Origin: Phycisphaerae bacterium
GTDB lineage: Bacteria; Planctomycetota; Phycisphaerae; UBA1845; Fen-1342
DNA length: 64,000 nt
Assembly: GCA_030428945.1 (NCBI GenBank)
Contig: JAUIEC010000006.1
Span: forward strand, 244,526-308,525
Reading direction: 5' to 3'
Shown here: piece by piece, positions 16,651 to 25,454 of the stretch
How positions within the stretch are numbered: the stretch's first letter is position 1
Layout: each line of letters begins with the position of its first letter
Translations under genes and position numbers: made by a program
Notes under the pieces: generated by a model
Database searches by the model: none
Seen by the model: the letters and a program-made list of their open reading frames with translations, nothing else
Told to the model about the DNA's origin: nothing

Positions 16651-18758
16651 TCGACCGCACCGGGCGGCCCGACCAGTTGCTGCTGGAAGAAGATCCACTG
16701 GTCCACCTTCGTCTCGACCAGTTTGTCGAGCGGCTTGCCCTTGCCGTGCCCGGCCTGACGCTCGATCCAGAGCAGGATCGGATGCGGACCGTTGTTCGCG
16801 GCCTGCACCCGGGCGGCCATCTTGCGGGCGTGCAGCGGGTCGACGCGCGAGTCGGATTCGGCCGCCGTGAACAGTGCGGCCGGGTAGGCGGTCTCGGCCT
16901 TGACGTTGTGATAGGGCGAGTACGCCAGCAGCCACGCGAACTGGTCGGGATCGTCGGCCGAGCCGTACTCGGGGATCCAGAGGCTGCCGATCAGGAACTT
17001 GTGGTAGCGAAGCATGTCCAGCAGCGGCACCGCGCAGTAGACCGCCCGGCACAGGTCCGGCCGCTGGACCATGACGGCGCCGACCAGCAGGCCCCCGTTG
17101 CTGCCGCCCATGATGCCGAGGCGTTCCGGCGACGTGACCTGTTCGCGAACGAGGTGCTCGGCGGCCGCGATCATGTCGTCGAACACGTTCTGTTTCTGTC
17201 CGAGCCGGCCGGCCTGGTGCCACTCTTCGCCGAACTCGCCGCCGCCGCGCAGGTTCGCGCTGGCGAAGACGCCGCCCTGGTCGAGCCACGGCAGCAGATC
17301 GCGGCGGAAGCGTGGCACGACGCTGACGCCGAACCCGCCGTAGCCGTACAGCACGGTCGGGTTGCGGCCGTCCTGCTCGAGGCCGCGGCGGTGGATCAGG
17401 AACATCGGCACCCGGGTTCCGTCGCGTGATTCGAACCAGACCTGGCGGGTCTCGTAGGCGTCGAGGTCCGCGTCGATGCTGGTCTGCTCGACGCTGGTCA
17501 ACTCGTGCGTGCCGAGGTCATAGCGGAACAGCGTCGGCGGAAAGACGAACGACTCGAACCGGAAGATCAGTTCGGGACGGTCCGGCCGGCCGGTGACATC
17601 GGTGACCGTGCCAAGCGTCGGCAGCGGGACCTCGGTGACCTGCGTCCCGTCCGGGCCGAAGACCAGCAGGCGCGAGTACGCGTTTTCGAGCACCCGCAGG
17701 ACCAGCTTGCCGTCGATGATCGTCAGCGACTCGATGACGCCCTTCTGCTGGGGGACCAGCTCGCGCCAGTGCTCCTGCCCGGGCTTGTCGACGCTGGTGG
17801 CCATGATCCGCTTGCGCGGCGCGTCCAGCGTGGTCAGCAGCAGCAGCGTGTCGTCCAGCACGTCGGCTTCGAACTGGGCGGCCAGGCCGACCGCGACCGG
17901 TTCGAACACCGCGCCGGGCTCGTTCCGCCGGATGTAGAGATCGTTTCGCGACCAGTCGAGCGACGCCGTGAGGAACTGGAAGGCGTGGTCGCTCGCGTTC
18001 ATCACGTCGTGCCACTCGTTCGGCGGAGCGTCCTTGCCGAAGACGATCGGATCGTCCTGGACCGCCGTTCCGAAACGGTGGTAGCGAACCAGCCGGGTGG
18101 TCAGCAGTTGCTCCTCGGGCACGCTGCCCGCGGCCGGGTACTGCACGTAGTGGAAGCCGCCTCCGTCCCGGTCCCAGGCGACCGAGCAGGAGCGTGTCCG
18201 CGGAATCTTCAGGGCGGTGTCGGCAGCGCTGTCGACGTTCCGCAGGTGCAGCGTGCTGAGTTCATCCCCGCTGGTGGACCGTCCGTAGGCGATCAGCTTG
18301 CCGTCGGGGGACGGGTACCACCAGTCGACCGCGGTGGTCGCGTCGGCACTCATCGTGTTCGGGTTCAGGACTTCGCTGGCGTCGGCCGACAGGTTCCGCC
18401 GCTTCTGGTAGAGGACCGGCTGATTCTGCCCGACCGACTGCCGGAAGAAGAAGTAGCGGTCGCGCACCACGCGCGGGCTGGTCAGCGTCGTGGCGCCGTA
18501 AAGCACGTCCAGGCGTTTGCGGAGACTCTCCCGCGCGGCCGGGTCGGCCTGCAGCCGGGCCCGCGTGGCGGCGTTCTGCTGCTCCATCCAGGTCTGCACG
18601 CCGGCGTCGCTGCCATCCTCCAGCCAGCGGAACGGGTCGGCCACCTCGGTTCCGTGCAGGGTCTCGACCACCTCGACGGTCGCGGTGGGGGGGATCTCGT
18701 CGCCGGCCCGGGCGGCCAGCAGCGCGATGACGATCGGAAGCACGACGGAACTTGTCAT
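16647..18758 (-). CDS. Prolyl oligopeptidase family serine peptidase (S9A)
   Basis: The 703-residue protein has the two-domain layout of S9A peptidases. A seven-bladed propeller covers about residues 75-420 after an N-terminal DPFRWLEDGSDAGVQTWMEQQN segment. The C-terminal alpha/beta hydrolase carries the triad: Ser in GIMGGSNGGLLVG (about 553), Asp in ESDSRVDPLHA (about 638) and His in QAGHGKGK (about 669). FASANLRGGGEFGEEWHQAG is a typical substrate-pocket segment. The first 20 residues (SSVVLPIVIALLAARAGD) look like a signal peptide, so it is likely exported. It should cleave short peptides after proline. The downstream cyclase gene overlaps by four bases. The length and all key residues are normal. 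Confidence 0.95.
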   Translation of the reverse strand: MTSSVVLPIVIALLAARAGDEIPPTATVEVVETLHGTEVADPFRWLEDGSDAGVQTWMEQQNAATRARLQADPAARESLRKRLDVLYGATTLTSPRVVRDRYFFFRQSVGQNQPVLYQKRRNLSADASEVLNPNTMSADATTAVDWWYPSPDGKLIAYGRSTSGDELSTLHLRNVDSAADTALKIPRTRSCSVAWDRDGGGFHYVQYPAAGSVPEEQLLTTRLVRYHRFGTAVQDDPIVFGKDAPPNEWHDVMNASDHAFQFLTASLDWSRNDLYIRRNEPGAVFEPVAVGLAAQFEADVLDDTLLLLTTLDAPRKRIMATSVDKPGQEHWRELVPQQKGVIESLTIIDGKLVLRVLENAYSRLLVFGPDGTQVTEVPLPTLGTVTDVTGRPDRPELIFRFESFVFPPTLFRYDLGTHELTSVEQTSIDADLDAYETRQVWFESRDGTRVPMFLIHRRGLEQDGRNPTVLYGYGGFGVSVVPRFRRDLLPWLDQGGVFASANLRGGGEFGEEWHQAGRLGQKQNVFDDMIAAAEHLVREQVTSPERLGIMGGSNGGLLVGAVMVQRPDLCRAVYCAVPLLDMLRYHKFLIGSLWIPEYGSADDPDQFAWLLAYSPYHNVKAETAYPAALFTAAESDSRVDPLHARKMAARVQAANNGPHPILLWIERQAGHGKGKPLDKLVETKVDQWIFFQQQLVGPPGAVE

Positions 18759-18859
18759 CTTTGGTCCTCAAACCCAGGATGCCGGGCGCACGGACGGGCC
18801 GCATGACGCTATCTTCGCAGACAAGCGGGATGCCGTCGAGCATTCCGGGAGAGACGGCC

Positions 18860-19693
18860 ATGTCCGCACAGGATCAACCGACGCTGGCCGACGACGCACC
18901 TCGTTGCCCGCAGTGCGGTTACATCATGCTCGGGCTGTCCGTGCCACGTTGTCCGGAGTGTGCGGCCACCTTCACCTGGGAGGCGGCGCGGCGGGCCGGC
19001 AGCGGGCCGCGGATCGCGTTCGAGCGCTGCACAGGTGCCGGCAGGCTCCGTGGTCTGCTGGAGACCTGGGTCCAGGTCGTGTTCGTGCCGTGGGTCTTCG
19101 CCCGGCAGGCCGTCGGGGGTTTCGGCCTGCGGCATGCCGTCGTGTTCCTGGCGATCTGTCTGCTGGGGCCGGCGATCGGCTGCATTCGGGCTCCGTGGCA
19201 GATGAACCTGGCCTGGGGTCTGACCGCGCTGCTTTACATCGCCATCCAGACCCCGCTGCTGGCCGCGCTGGAACGCTTCCCTGGCGGGCTGGACGCGGTC
19301 GAACGGGATCACCTGCCGATGCCGTCGGGACTGCGTTTCTGGCTGGGGATCAGTTGCTACACCTCGGCCGTGATGCTGACGGAGTGGTACTACGGCCCGC
19401 CGCCCCTGCTGCTGCGCGACCTGGCCGGCGTGCTGTGGAAGTCGCAGCGAACGCTGGTCTTCAGCGAACTGTTCAGTTGGCAACTGGCGGCGATCGTCTG
19501 CTGGACGCAGCTTGCCGTCTGGTGCCTGGCGATGGGCTGCGTGTTCGCCGCGCGCATCCGCGGTCCGCGAATGCCGGAGAGACGCCGCCTGCTCCTGTCG
19601 TGCGCGATCGGCCTGCTGTCACTGGTCCTCTACGCCGCAGTCGTCGAACACATCGGCATGAACCTCTATCGTTGGCTGGACGAACTGTTCTAA
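18860..19693 (+). CDS. Zinc-ribbon membrane protein
   Basis: The protein has 277 residues. It starts with a zinc ribbon, CPQCGYIMLGLSVPRCPEC (about residues 15-33), and continues with about five hydrophobic helices. This CxxCGYxLxGL...CPEC arrangement at the N-terminus of small membrane proteins is frequent in Planctomycetota, and its function is unknown. I chose ATG 18860 because GGAG lies 8 bases upstream; the frame is open further upstream into the region divergent from the peptidase gene. A trailing segment ends HIGMNLYRWLDELF. No operon partner is apparent, since the next gene converges. Confidence 0.75.
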   Translation: MSAQDQPTLADDAPRCPQCGYIMLGLSVPRCPECAATFTWEAARRAGSGPRIAFERCTGAGRLRGLLETWVQVVFVPWVFARQAVGGFGLRHAVVFLAICLLGPAIGCIRAPWQMNLAWGLTALLYIAIQTPLLAALERFPGGLDAVERDHLPMPSGLRFWLGISCYTSAVMLTEWYYGPPPLLLRDLAGVLWKSQRTLVFSELFSWQLAAIVCWTQLAVWCLAMGCVFAARIRGPRMPERRRLLLSCAIGLLSLVLYAAVVEHIGMNLYRWLDELF

Positions 19694-19747
19694 GGAGCGC
19701 GTCGCAGGTCATCGCGGTTGGCGGGCCTTCACGTCTGGCAGTTCCTC

Positions 19748-19796
19748 GTTCACCTGCTTACTTGCTCACTTGCTCACTTGCTCACTTGCTTACTGC
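19748..19796. repeat. Octamer repeat tract TTGCTCAC
   Basis: At least four copies of CTTGCTCA, with a CTTGCTTA variant on each side, form a tract between convergent genes. The purine strand (minus) reads AGTGAGCA. The stop codon of the EamA transporter gene lies inside it. A tract with the same unit occurs on the other strand at 24146-24185. Confidence 0.85.
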
Positions 19797-20745
19797 GCGC
19801 TGCGCTGCCGGCCTCTCTCACGCTTTCGCTCTCGCCCGCGCGGCGCCGTTTCCAGTTCGCGAGGGTGATGGCCGCGAAGATCAGGGTGGCGCCGAGCGAG
19901 AGGTAGCCCGAGATCGGCTCGTCGTGCCACAGCCAGGCGAAGAGCACCGCCACCAGCGGGGCGGCGTTGATCATCACCGAGACGCGGTTGATCTCGAAGC
20001 GGTTCATCGCCACCAGCCACAGCATGTAGTTCAGGTAGCTGGTTCCGACCGTGATGTACGCGAACCCCGCGATCGCCCGCCAACTGAGCTGATCCCAGTG
20101 CAGGTCGCCCGAGTCGATCCACCAGACCGGCAGGTACATCAGCGATCCGACCACCATCACGATCGCGAGCGTCCGCACCGCCCCGTACCGCGCGCTCAGC
20201 GGCTGCGCGACGACCGAGTAGATCGCCCAGCTCAGGACCGCACCGAACAGCAGCAGGTCGCCGACCAGGAAATCGCCCTGCGCCTCGAGCCGCAGCCCGT
20301 CCCAGCCCACGACGGCCGCGCCGGCGAATGCCAGTACCGCCGCCAGCGCCATCCGCGTGCGCAGCACGGTCCGGCCGAGCGAGACCGTGATGATGTACAC
20401 CAGCACCGGGTTCAGCGCGTAGAACAGCGCCGCGTGCGAGGCGTTCGCGAGCTTCACCCCCAGCAGGAAGGTCGACTGGTTGACCGGCACGCACAGCGCG
20501 GCCGCCAGCACCAGTCGCCCGTAATCGCTGCGCGCGATCGGAACCGGGCGGGGCCGGCCACGCCCGCTCAGCCAGACCGTCAGCGTCAGCAGGGCGGCCG
20601 CGATGCCGAAGCGGAGCAGGCCGGTGGTCAGGGCAGGCATTTCGTTCATTGCGTCGCGGGCGGCGACGGGGGTCCAGCCGGTCAGCAGGACCATCAGGAT
20701 CAGCAGGGGGGCGGGATTGCCGTTCGACCCGGGCCGGTCCGGCAT
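19774..20745 (-). CDS. EamA/DMT-family transporter
   Basis: The 323-residue protein has about ten hydrophobic helices in two halves, as in drug/metabolite exporters of the EamA family. Typical segments are FLLGVKLANASHAALFYALN in the first half and GTSYLNYMLWLVAMNRFEIN in the second half. Family members move amino acids, metabolites or toxic compounds; no substrate can be assigned. The ATG at 20745 overlaps the last base of the ABC exporter stop codon (TGATG), so the two genes form an operon. The last codons (SKQVSK then TGA) are translated from an octamer repeat tract, so the present stop probably arose from repeat expansion into the gene end. Confidence 0.88.
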   Translation of the reverse strand: MPDRPGSNGNPAPLLILMVLLTGWTPVAARDAMNEMPALTTGLLRFGIAAALLTLTVWLSGRGRPRPVPIARSDYGRLVLAAALCVPVNQSTFLLGVKLANASHAALFYALNPVLVYIITVSLGRTVLRTRMALAAVLAFAGAAVVGWDGLRLEAQGDFLVGDLLLFGAVLSWAIYSVVAQPLSARYGAVRTLAIVMVVGSLMYLPVWWIDSGDLHWDQLSWRAIAGFAYITVGTSYLNYMLWLVAMNRFEINRVSVMINAAPLVAVLFAWLWHDEPISGYLSLGATLIFAAITLANWKRRRAGESESVREAGSAARSKQVSK

Positions 20746-22892
20746 CAGGGACTGCCGTAGCTGAACTGGGTCTGGAACAGGCTCGCGTAAGGCGGGCAGG
20801 TCGCGAGGAGTTCTTCGTGTCCGCCGGCCGCCAGCAGGCAGCCCTCCTCCAGCACGACGATCAGGTCGGCCCGGGCGATCGTGCTGAAGCGGTGCGCGAT
20901 GACGAAGGTCGTGCGGCCGCGCGTGATCTCGTCGAGCGCTTCCTGGATGCGGGCTTCGGATTCGCTGTCGACCTGGCTGGTGGCTTCGTCGAGTACCAGG
21001 ATCGCCGGGTCGCGGAGGATCGCGCGGGCCAGCGCGATCCGCTGCCGCTGGCCACCCGAGAGCGTCCGCGGCGTCACCGGCGTGTCGTAATCGGTCAGCA
21101 CCTGTCCGTTGTCGCGCTTCGAGAGCGTCTGGATGAAGTCGTCGACGTGGGCGCTGACGGCCGCCCGGCGGACCTGCTCGATCCCCGTGTCACCGTTCGC
21201 GCCGTAGGCGATGTTGCCGCGGACTGAATCGGAGAAGACCACCGAGTCCTGCGTCACGAGGCCGATCTGCTGCCGGAGCGATGACAGCGACGCGGTCGCG
21301 ATGTCGTGCCCGTCGATCAGGATCCGGCCGGAAGTCGGCTCGTAGAACCGCAGCAGCAGCGACATCAGCGTGGTCTTGCCGGAGCCGTTCGGGCCGACGA
21401 TCGCCACGACCTGGCCGCGCGGAATCTTCAGCGAGACATCGCGGAGCACATCGGTGTCGGCGCCGGGATAGCGGAAGCAGACGTCGCGGAACTCGATCGA
21501 CTCGGCGTGCCGCGGCAGGTCCGGCAGACCCGCGGCGTGCCGTTTCTCTTCCACCGGCTGATCCAGCACCTCGAAGACCCGCCGGGCCGACGCCTCGGCC
21601 GCCTGCAGGCGGTTGTTGACGTTCCCGAGCTTGCGGACCGGATCGAAAACACCGCCGAGGCACGCCAGCGCGGCGAAGAACAGAGCCGGCTCGAGCTCGT
21701 TCAGGAAGACGCGACTGCCGCCGTAGATCACGAAGCCCGCGGCCGCGACCGCCGCGAGCGTTTCCAGCACCGGCTTGGTGGCGGCGTCGACCACCTCGAT
21801 GTGAACCTGGGCCGCGGTCAGGTGCCGGTCTTCGGCCTCGAAGTCGCGTCCCTCGGCATCCTGCATCCCGTACGCCTTCAGGACGCGGATGCCGTTGAGC
21901 TTCTCGCCCAACTGCCCGAGCAGGCGGCCCCAGGACTGCGACGCCCGCCGCTGGGCCGTCTTGACCGCCCGGCCGAAGAAGCGAATCACCAGCGCTCCGA
22001 TCGGCAGGCCGATCATCGCCGCGGCCAGCAGTTTCCAGTCGATCGTGACCAGGAAGGCCAGCACGGCCCCGGCCTTGATGGGTTCCCGGACGGCTTTGCC
22101 GAACAGGGTTCGCAGTCCGACTTCGATCTTGCCGATGTCGGCGGCGAAGCGGGCCATGGTGTCGCCGTGCGGCTGCTGGCTGTGCCAGCGCATCGGCAGA
22201 TGGAAGACGTGGTTGGCCATGTTGGTGCGCATGTCGTGCATCGAGCGCTGCACGGCCGTGGCGATCAGCCCCTCGTTGATCAGTCGGCAGATGCCGCCGA
22301 GAAAGGCGACCACGACGAGCAGCCCCATCACCCAGACGAGGGTCCAGATGCGATCCTGCCCCTTGCCGGACGGCAGGACCGAGGCGATGCCGCGCAGGCT
22401 GTTGGACCACCAGTGGTACCGGCGGACTTTCAGTTCGACGGTCCGTTGCAGGCCATCGCCGGATTCGACGACGACACGGGTGATCGTCTTGTCCGGGTGC
22501 TGGGCGAACATCTGCATCAAGCCGTACGCCCCGGGCGCCTGCCCGTCGATCGACACGATCCGCTCGTTGTTCTGCAGGATGCCGAAGCTGCGGGAATCCT
22601 CCCGAACGTGGTCGATCAGCAGGCCGTGCGGATCGTCCGGCAGATCGGACCCGATCCCGACGTCCAGTCGCCGCTCGGTCTCGATCCGGTGCATCCAGTC
22701 GACCAGCGATTCATGGTCCGAGAAAATCACCTTCAGCAGCGGAATGATGCTTGAAATGCTGACCGTATAGAACACCGCGACGCCGACCGCGGCGATCAGC
22801 CCCACCACGAGCGGCCGCGAGTGCGGCCACATGTAGGACATCGCCCGACGGAAATTCGGGAGCACCGACCTGGAAGGGGCATCCGGTTGCAT
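20745..22892 (-). CDS. ABC exporter with PDZ-like extracytoplasmic insertion
   Basis: This 715-residue half-transporter has the membrane domain first and the ATPase second, as in MsbA-type exporters. The ATPase is complete: Walker A GPNGSGKTT (about 500), Q-loop VTQDSVVF, signature LSGGQRQRIALARAI (about 610), Walker B ILVLDEATSQVD and the H-loop AHR. It should work as a homodimer exporting lipids, glycans or drugs. Between helices 1 and 2 there is an insertion of about 120 residues. Residues 78-158 (PHGLLIDHVR ... NNERIVSIDGQAPGAYGLMQ ... LQRTVELKVRR) have the order of a PDZ domain. I chose ATG 22892, the start nearest the first helix. It heads an operon with the EamA gene and is divergent from a DegT aminotransferase gene. 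Confidence 0.9.
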   Translation of the reverse strand: MQPDAPSRSVLPNFRRAMSYMWPHSRPLVVGLIAAVGVAVFYTVSISSIIPLLKVIFSDHESLVDWMHRIETERRLDVGIGSDLPDDPHGLLIDHVREDSRSFGILQNNERIVSIDGQAPGAYGLMQMFAQHPDKTITRVVVESGDGLQRTVELKVRRYHWWSNSLRGIASVLPSGKGQDRIWTLVWVMGLLVVVAFLGGICRLINEGLIATAVQRSMHDMRTNMANHVFHLPMRWHSQQPHGDTMARFAADIGKIEVGLRTLFGKAVREPIKAGAVLAFLVTIDWKLLAAAMIGLPIGALVIRFFGRAVKTAQRRASQSWGRLLGQLGEKLNGIRVLKAYGMQDAEGRDFEAEDRHLTAAQVHIEVVDAATKPVLETLAAVAAAGFVIYGGSRVFLNELEPALFFAALACLGGVFDPVRKLGNVNNRLQAAEASARRVFEVLDQPVEEKRHAAGLPDLPRHAESIEFRDVCFRYPGADTDVLRDVSLKIPRGQVVAIVGPNGSGKTTLMSLLLRFYEPTSGRILIDGHDIATASLSSLRQQIGLVTQDSVVFSDSVRGNIAYGANGDTGIEQVRRAAVSAHVDDFIQTLSKRDNGQVLTDYDTPVTPRTLSGGQRQRIALARAILRDPAILVLDEATSQVDSESEARIQEALDEITRGRTTFVIAHRFSTIARADLIVVLEEGCLLAAGGHEELLATCPPYASLFQTQFSYGSP

Positions 22893-22998
22893 GTGTCGAT
22901 ATGATATTCGCTCCCTGCGTGTCGGGGCAGTGGTTGTGGCGCGGGAAGTTCGGAGTTCGTCCGAGCCGCAACCACAACGTGCCAGAGGAGTAACGTGC

Positions 22999-24111
22999 GT
23001 GGAAGAGATTTCCCTGTCCGGTCCGGACATCACCGAGGCCGAGATCGAGGCCGTCGTCGGGGTCCTGCGGACCCGTCACCTGAGCCTCGGACCGAAGCTG
23101 CCCGCCTTTGAGAAGGCCTTCACCGACCGACTCGGCTGCAAGCACGCGATCGCCTGCAACAGCGGCACCTCCGGACTGCACCTGATCTGGCGGGCCATGG
23201 AAATCGGGCCCGGCGACGAGGTGCTGACCACCTCGTTCTCGTTCATCGCCTCCAGCAACAGCGCCATGTTCGACGGCGGCAAGCCGGTCTTCGTCGACAT
23301 CGACCCCGAAACCTGGCAGATCGACGCCGAAGCCGTCGCGGCCGCCGTCGGCCCGAAGACAAAGGCGATCCTGCCGGTCGACGTGTTCGGTTCGATCCCC
23401 GACATGGACCGGATCAACCAGGTCGCGGCCGCCAACCGCCTGCGGGTGCTCGAGGACTGCTGCGAGGCGCTCGGTTCGACCTACCGTGGCCGCAAGGCCG
23501 GCACGCTGGCCGAGGCGGGCGTGTTCGGTTTCTACCCGAACAAGCAGATCACGACCGGCGAGGGGGGGATGATCGTCACCGACGACGACGAGATCGCGTT
23601 CCGCTGCCGATCGATGCGGAACCAGGGGCGCGACCCGGATGCCGGCTGGCTGCAGCACGCCCGCCTGGGCTTCAACTACCGCCTGTGCGACATCAACTGC
23701 GCTCTGGGCGAGGTCCAGATGCAGCGACTGGACGAGATCCTCGCAACGCGCGAGCGCGTCGCCGGCTGGTACCGCGAGCGACTGGCCGACGAGACGCGGA
23801 TCCAGATGCAGAAGGTGCCGGACGAGGTCGACGTGAGCTGGTTCGTGATGGTGGTTCGGCTGACCGACGACTACACGCAGGCGCAGCGCGATCAGATCCT
23901 GGAGACGCTGCGCGGCAAGGGCATCGGCTGCAGCAACTACTTCACGCCGATCCACCTGCAGCCGTTCTACCAGGAGGCCTGCGGCTGCCGCCCCGGCGAC
24001 CTGCCGAAGACCGAAGCCCTCAGCGCCCGCACCGTGGCACTGCCCTTCCACAACGGCCTGTCCGAATCCGACGTCGACCAGGTCGTCGAAGCATTCCGCG
24101 GGGCACTCTAG
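22999..24111 (+). CDS. DegT/DnrJ/EryC1/StrS family aminotransferase
   Basis: The 370-residue protein is a PLP enzyme of the sugar aminotransferase family. Visible features are the CNSGTSGLHLIWRAMEIGPG cofactor region, VLEDCCEALGSTYRGRKAG (the aspartate that contacts the pyridine nitrogen), the PLP lysine in YPNKQITTGEGG (about residue 182), and the FNYRLCDINCALG segment. Such enzymes transfer an amino group from glutamate to keto-sugars bound to nucleotides, giving amino sugars for surface glycans or lipids. The start is GTG 22999, preceded by GAGGAG at 8 bases; a longer frame upstream has no family similarity. It is divergent from the ABC exporter by about 106 bases, which may hint at a shared surface-glycan role (inference). 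Confidence 0.92.
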   Translation: MEEISLSGPDITEAEIEAVVGVLRTRHLSLGPKLPAFEKAFTDRLGCKHAIACNSGTSGLHLIWRAMEIGPGDEVLTTSFSFIASSNSAMFDGGKPVFVDIDPETWQIDAEAVAAAVGPKTKAILPVDVFGSIPDMDRINQVAAANRLRVLEDCCEALGSTYRGRKAGTLAEAGVFGFYPNKQITTGEGGMIVTDDDEIAFRCRSMRNQGRDPDAGWLQHARLGFNYRLCDINCALGEVQMQRLDEILATRERVAGWYRERLADETRIQMQKVPDEVDVSWFVMVVRLTDDYTQAQRDQILETLRGKGIGCSNYFTPIHLQPFYQEACGCRPGDLPKTEALSARTVALPFHNGLSESDVDQVVEAFRGAL

Positions 24112-24250
24112 TTCCGGTGAAAAAGTGAAGGAGTGAAAGGGTGAACGAGCAAGTAAGCAAGTGAGCAAGTGAGCAAGTAAGCAAGGAACCAAAGGCCGGG
24201 TGGCGCACCCTGCGCGGGTCTGTCTGTTCCCTGTTCCCTGTTCCCTTCCC
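24112..24250. repeat. Octamer and heptamer repeat tracts
   Basis: Directly after the aminotransferase stop come units of the type AGTGAAGG and AGTGAAAG, then AAGTGAGC/AAGTAAGC units (24146-24185), then CTGTTCC-type heptamers (24228-24248). The tracts lie between convergent genes. The segment GGTGGCGCACCCTGCGC between them resembles other short dispersed intergenic repeats (GCAGGGTGCG at 51380, TAGGGTGCG at 15834). Confidence 0.8.
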
Positions 24251-24255
24251 CCCAG

Positions 24256-24696
24256 CTACTTCTTTCGTCGGCGGGTGAGTTCCCGGCGGGTGAGCTTGCC
24301 GGCGAGCTTGGCTTCTTCCTCGCTCTTGAAGGCGAAGTACAGCACCGCCTTGCGTCCCAGCGCTGCGGCCGAGAAGCCGCGGATGTTCAGTTCGGCCGAG
24401 GCCAGGGCCCGGCTGAGCCGCGCGGCCAGGCCGGGCTGATCGGTGCCTTCGATCCGGATCGCCCACATCGTGTCGGCCGGGACGAGGCCGACATCGGCGG
24501 CGGCCGCCTTCTGTTTGCGGCCTTTCAGTGGTGCGACGAAGACGCGTGACGTGCGTTCGTTGATTCGCCGGGCGATGCTGAACTCGAGGTCGGCGCCGGC
24601 GTTGTCGAGGGCTTCGAGTACGCGGGCGAGCGTTCCCGGGCGGTTCAGAATGTCACCGGCCCACACGGCGGTGCGCTTGACGGTGTACTTGGCCAT
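24256..24696 (-). CDS. Tandem ACT-domain protein
   Basis: The 146-residue protein consists of two ACT-like units. The first starts at AVWAGDILNRPGTLARVLEA (about residues 12-30) and the second at WAIRIEGTDQPGLAARLSRA (about 78-97), each with the conserved DxPGxL turn. A lysine/arginine-rich tail (LTRRELTRRRKK) closes it. ACT domains bind amino acids or other small ligands and often regulate enzymes; a stand-alone protein of this kind is probably a regulatory or sensing subunit. The ligand and partner are unknown. The ATG at 24696 is the only sensible start. The gene is 32 bases downstream of the DUF2807 gene on the same strand and may be cotranscribed with it. Confidence 0.8.
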   Translation of the reverse strand: MAKYTVKRTAVWAGDILNRPGTLARVLEALDNAGADLEFSIARRINERTSRVFVAPLKGRKQKAAAADVGLVPADTMWAIRIEGTDQPGLAARLSRALASAELNIRGFSAAALGRKAVLYFAFKSEEEAKLAGKLTRRELTRRRKK

Positions 24697-24728
24697 CGCT
24701 GGTTCTCCTGTTCACGCGGGCCCGGGGC

Positions 24729-25454
24729 TCAGGGGGTGCCCGACTCCGCCGCCGGCGTGGATTCGTCGTTCTCGTCCGCCGCGTCCGCGTCCGGGGGCTC
24801 GGCCAGCGGCGAGACCTGCTTCAGGCGTCCCAGGCCCACAATCCGCTTCGTGATCGCCGGGCTGCCGCTGTAGTTCACCTGCCCGAGGCCCGCCAGTTCG
24901 ACATCGAGGGTTTCGGCCGCGACCACGTCGGCCTTGCCGGCGCCCGCCAGGTTCAGCGCGACGTCGCGGGCGAACAGGTCGCCCGCCTGCAGGCGCGACG
25001 CGCCGGCCAGGTTTGCGACCAGGTGCCCGGTCCGCCCGCGCAGCGTGACCGTTCCGGTCCCCGCCAGAGAGAGCGTCAGCTTTTCGTTGTCGAACGGGCC
25101 GGCGTCGCAGTTGGCCACCCCGGCCGTGCCGATGCTGTTCAGGTTCGGCGCCGTCACGCGGACGATCAGCGGCAGGCGCGGGCTGACCCGCCGGGTGCGT
25201 CGAATCCGCAGCGTACCGTCCTGAACGCGCGTTTCGATCATCGGCAGAATGTTCTGATCGCCCTCGACTTCGACGCCCGCCGCGGGCCCGATCGTGATCT
25301 CGATCCGGCCCTGCCCGGCAATGCTGACCGCTTCGAACGATTCGACCGGGCGCGATTCGCTGGCGGGCTGGCCGTTGCCGCGAATCGGGGGCGGGCCGGA
25401 ATCGCAGCCCGTCACCAGGAGGGTCAGGCCGATCAGCAGCGTGGTGGTCTTCAC
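24729..25454 (-). CDS. Lipoprotein with head GIN (DUF2807) domain
   Basis: The 241-residue protein starts with a lipoprotein signal: KTTTLLIGLTLLVTGC, with the lipobox LVTGC, so it is probably anchored in a membrane facing out. The rest follows the DUF2807 putative auto-transporter adhesin head domain, a beta-solenoid: SFEAVSIAGQGRIEITIG near residue 43, then repeats LSLAGTGTVTLRGR, VALNLAGAGKADVVA and VELAGLGQVNYSG. The C-terminal 30 residues are acidic. The start is GTG 25454 with GGAG upstream. It overlaps the stop of the preceding membrane protein gene by four bases (GTGA), so they are translationally coupled. The ligand is unknown. Confidence 0.85.
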   Translation of the reverse strand: MKTTTLLIGLTLLVTGCDSGPPPIRGNGQPASESRPVESFEAVSIAGQGRIEITIGPAAGVEVEGDQNILPMIETRVQDGTLRIRRTRRVSPRLPLIVRVTAPNLNSIGTAGVANCDAGPFDNEKLTLSLAGTGTVTLRGRTGHLVANLAGASRLQAGDLFARDVALNLAGAGKADVVAAETLDVELAGLGQVNYSGSPAITKRIVGLGRLKQVSPLAEPPDADAADENDESTPAAESGTP

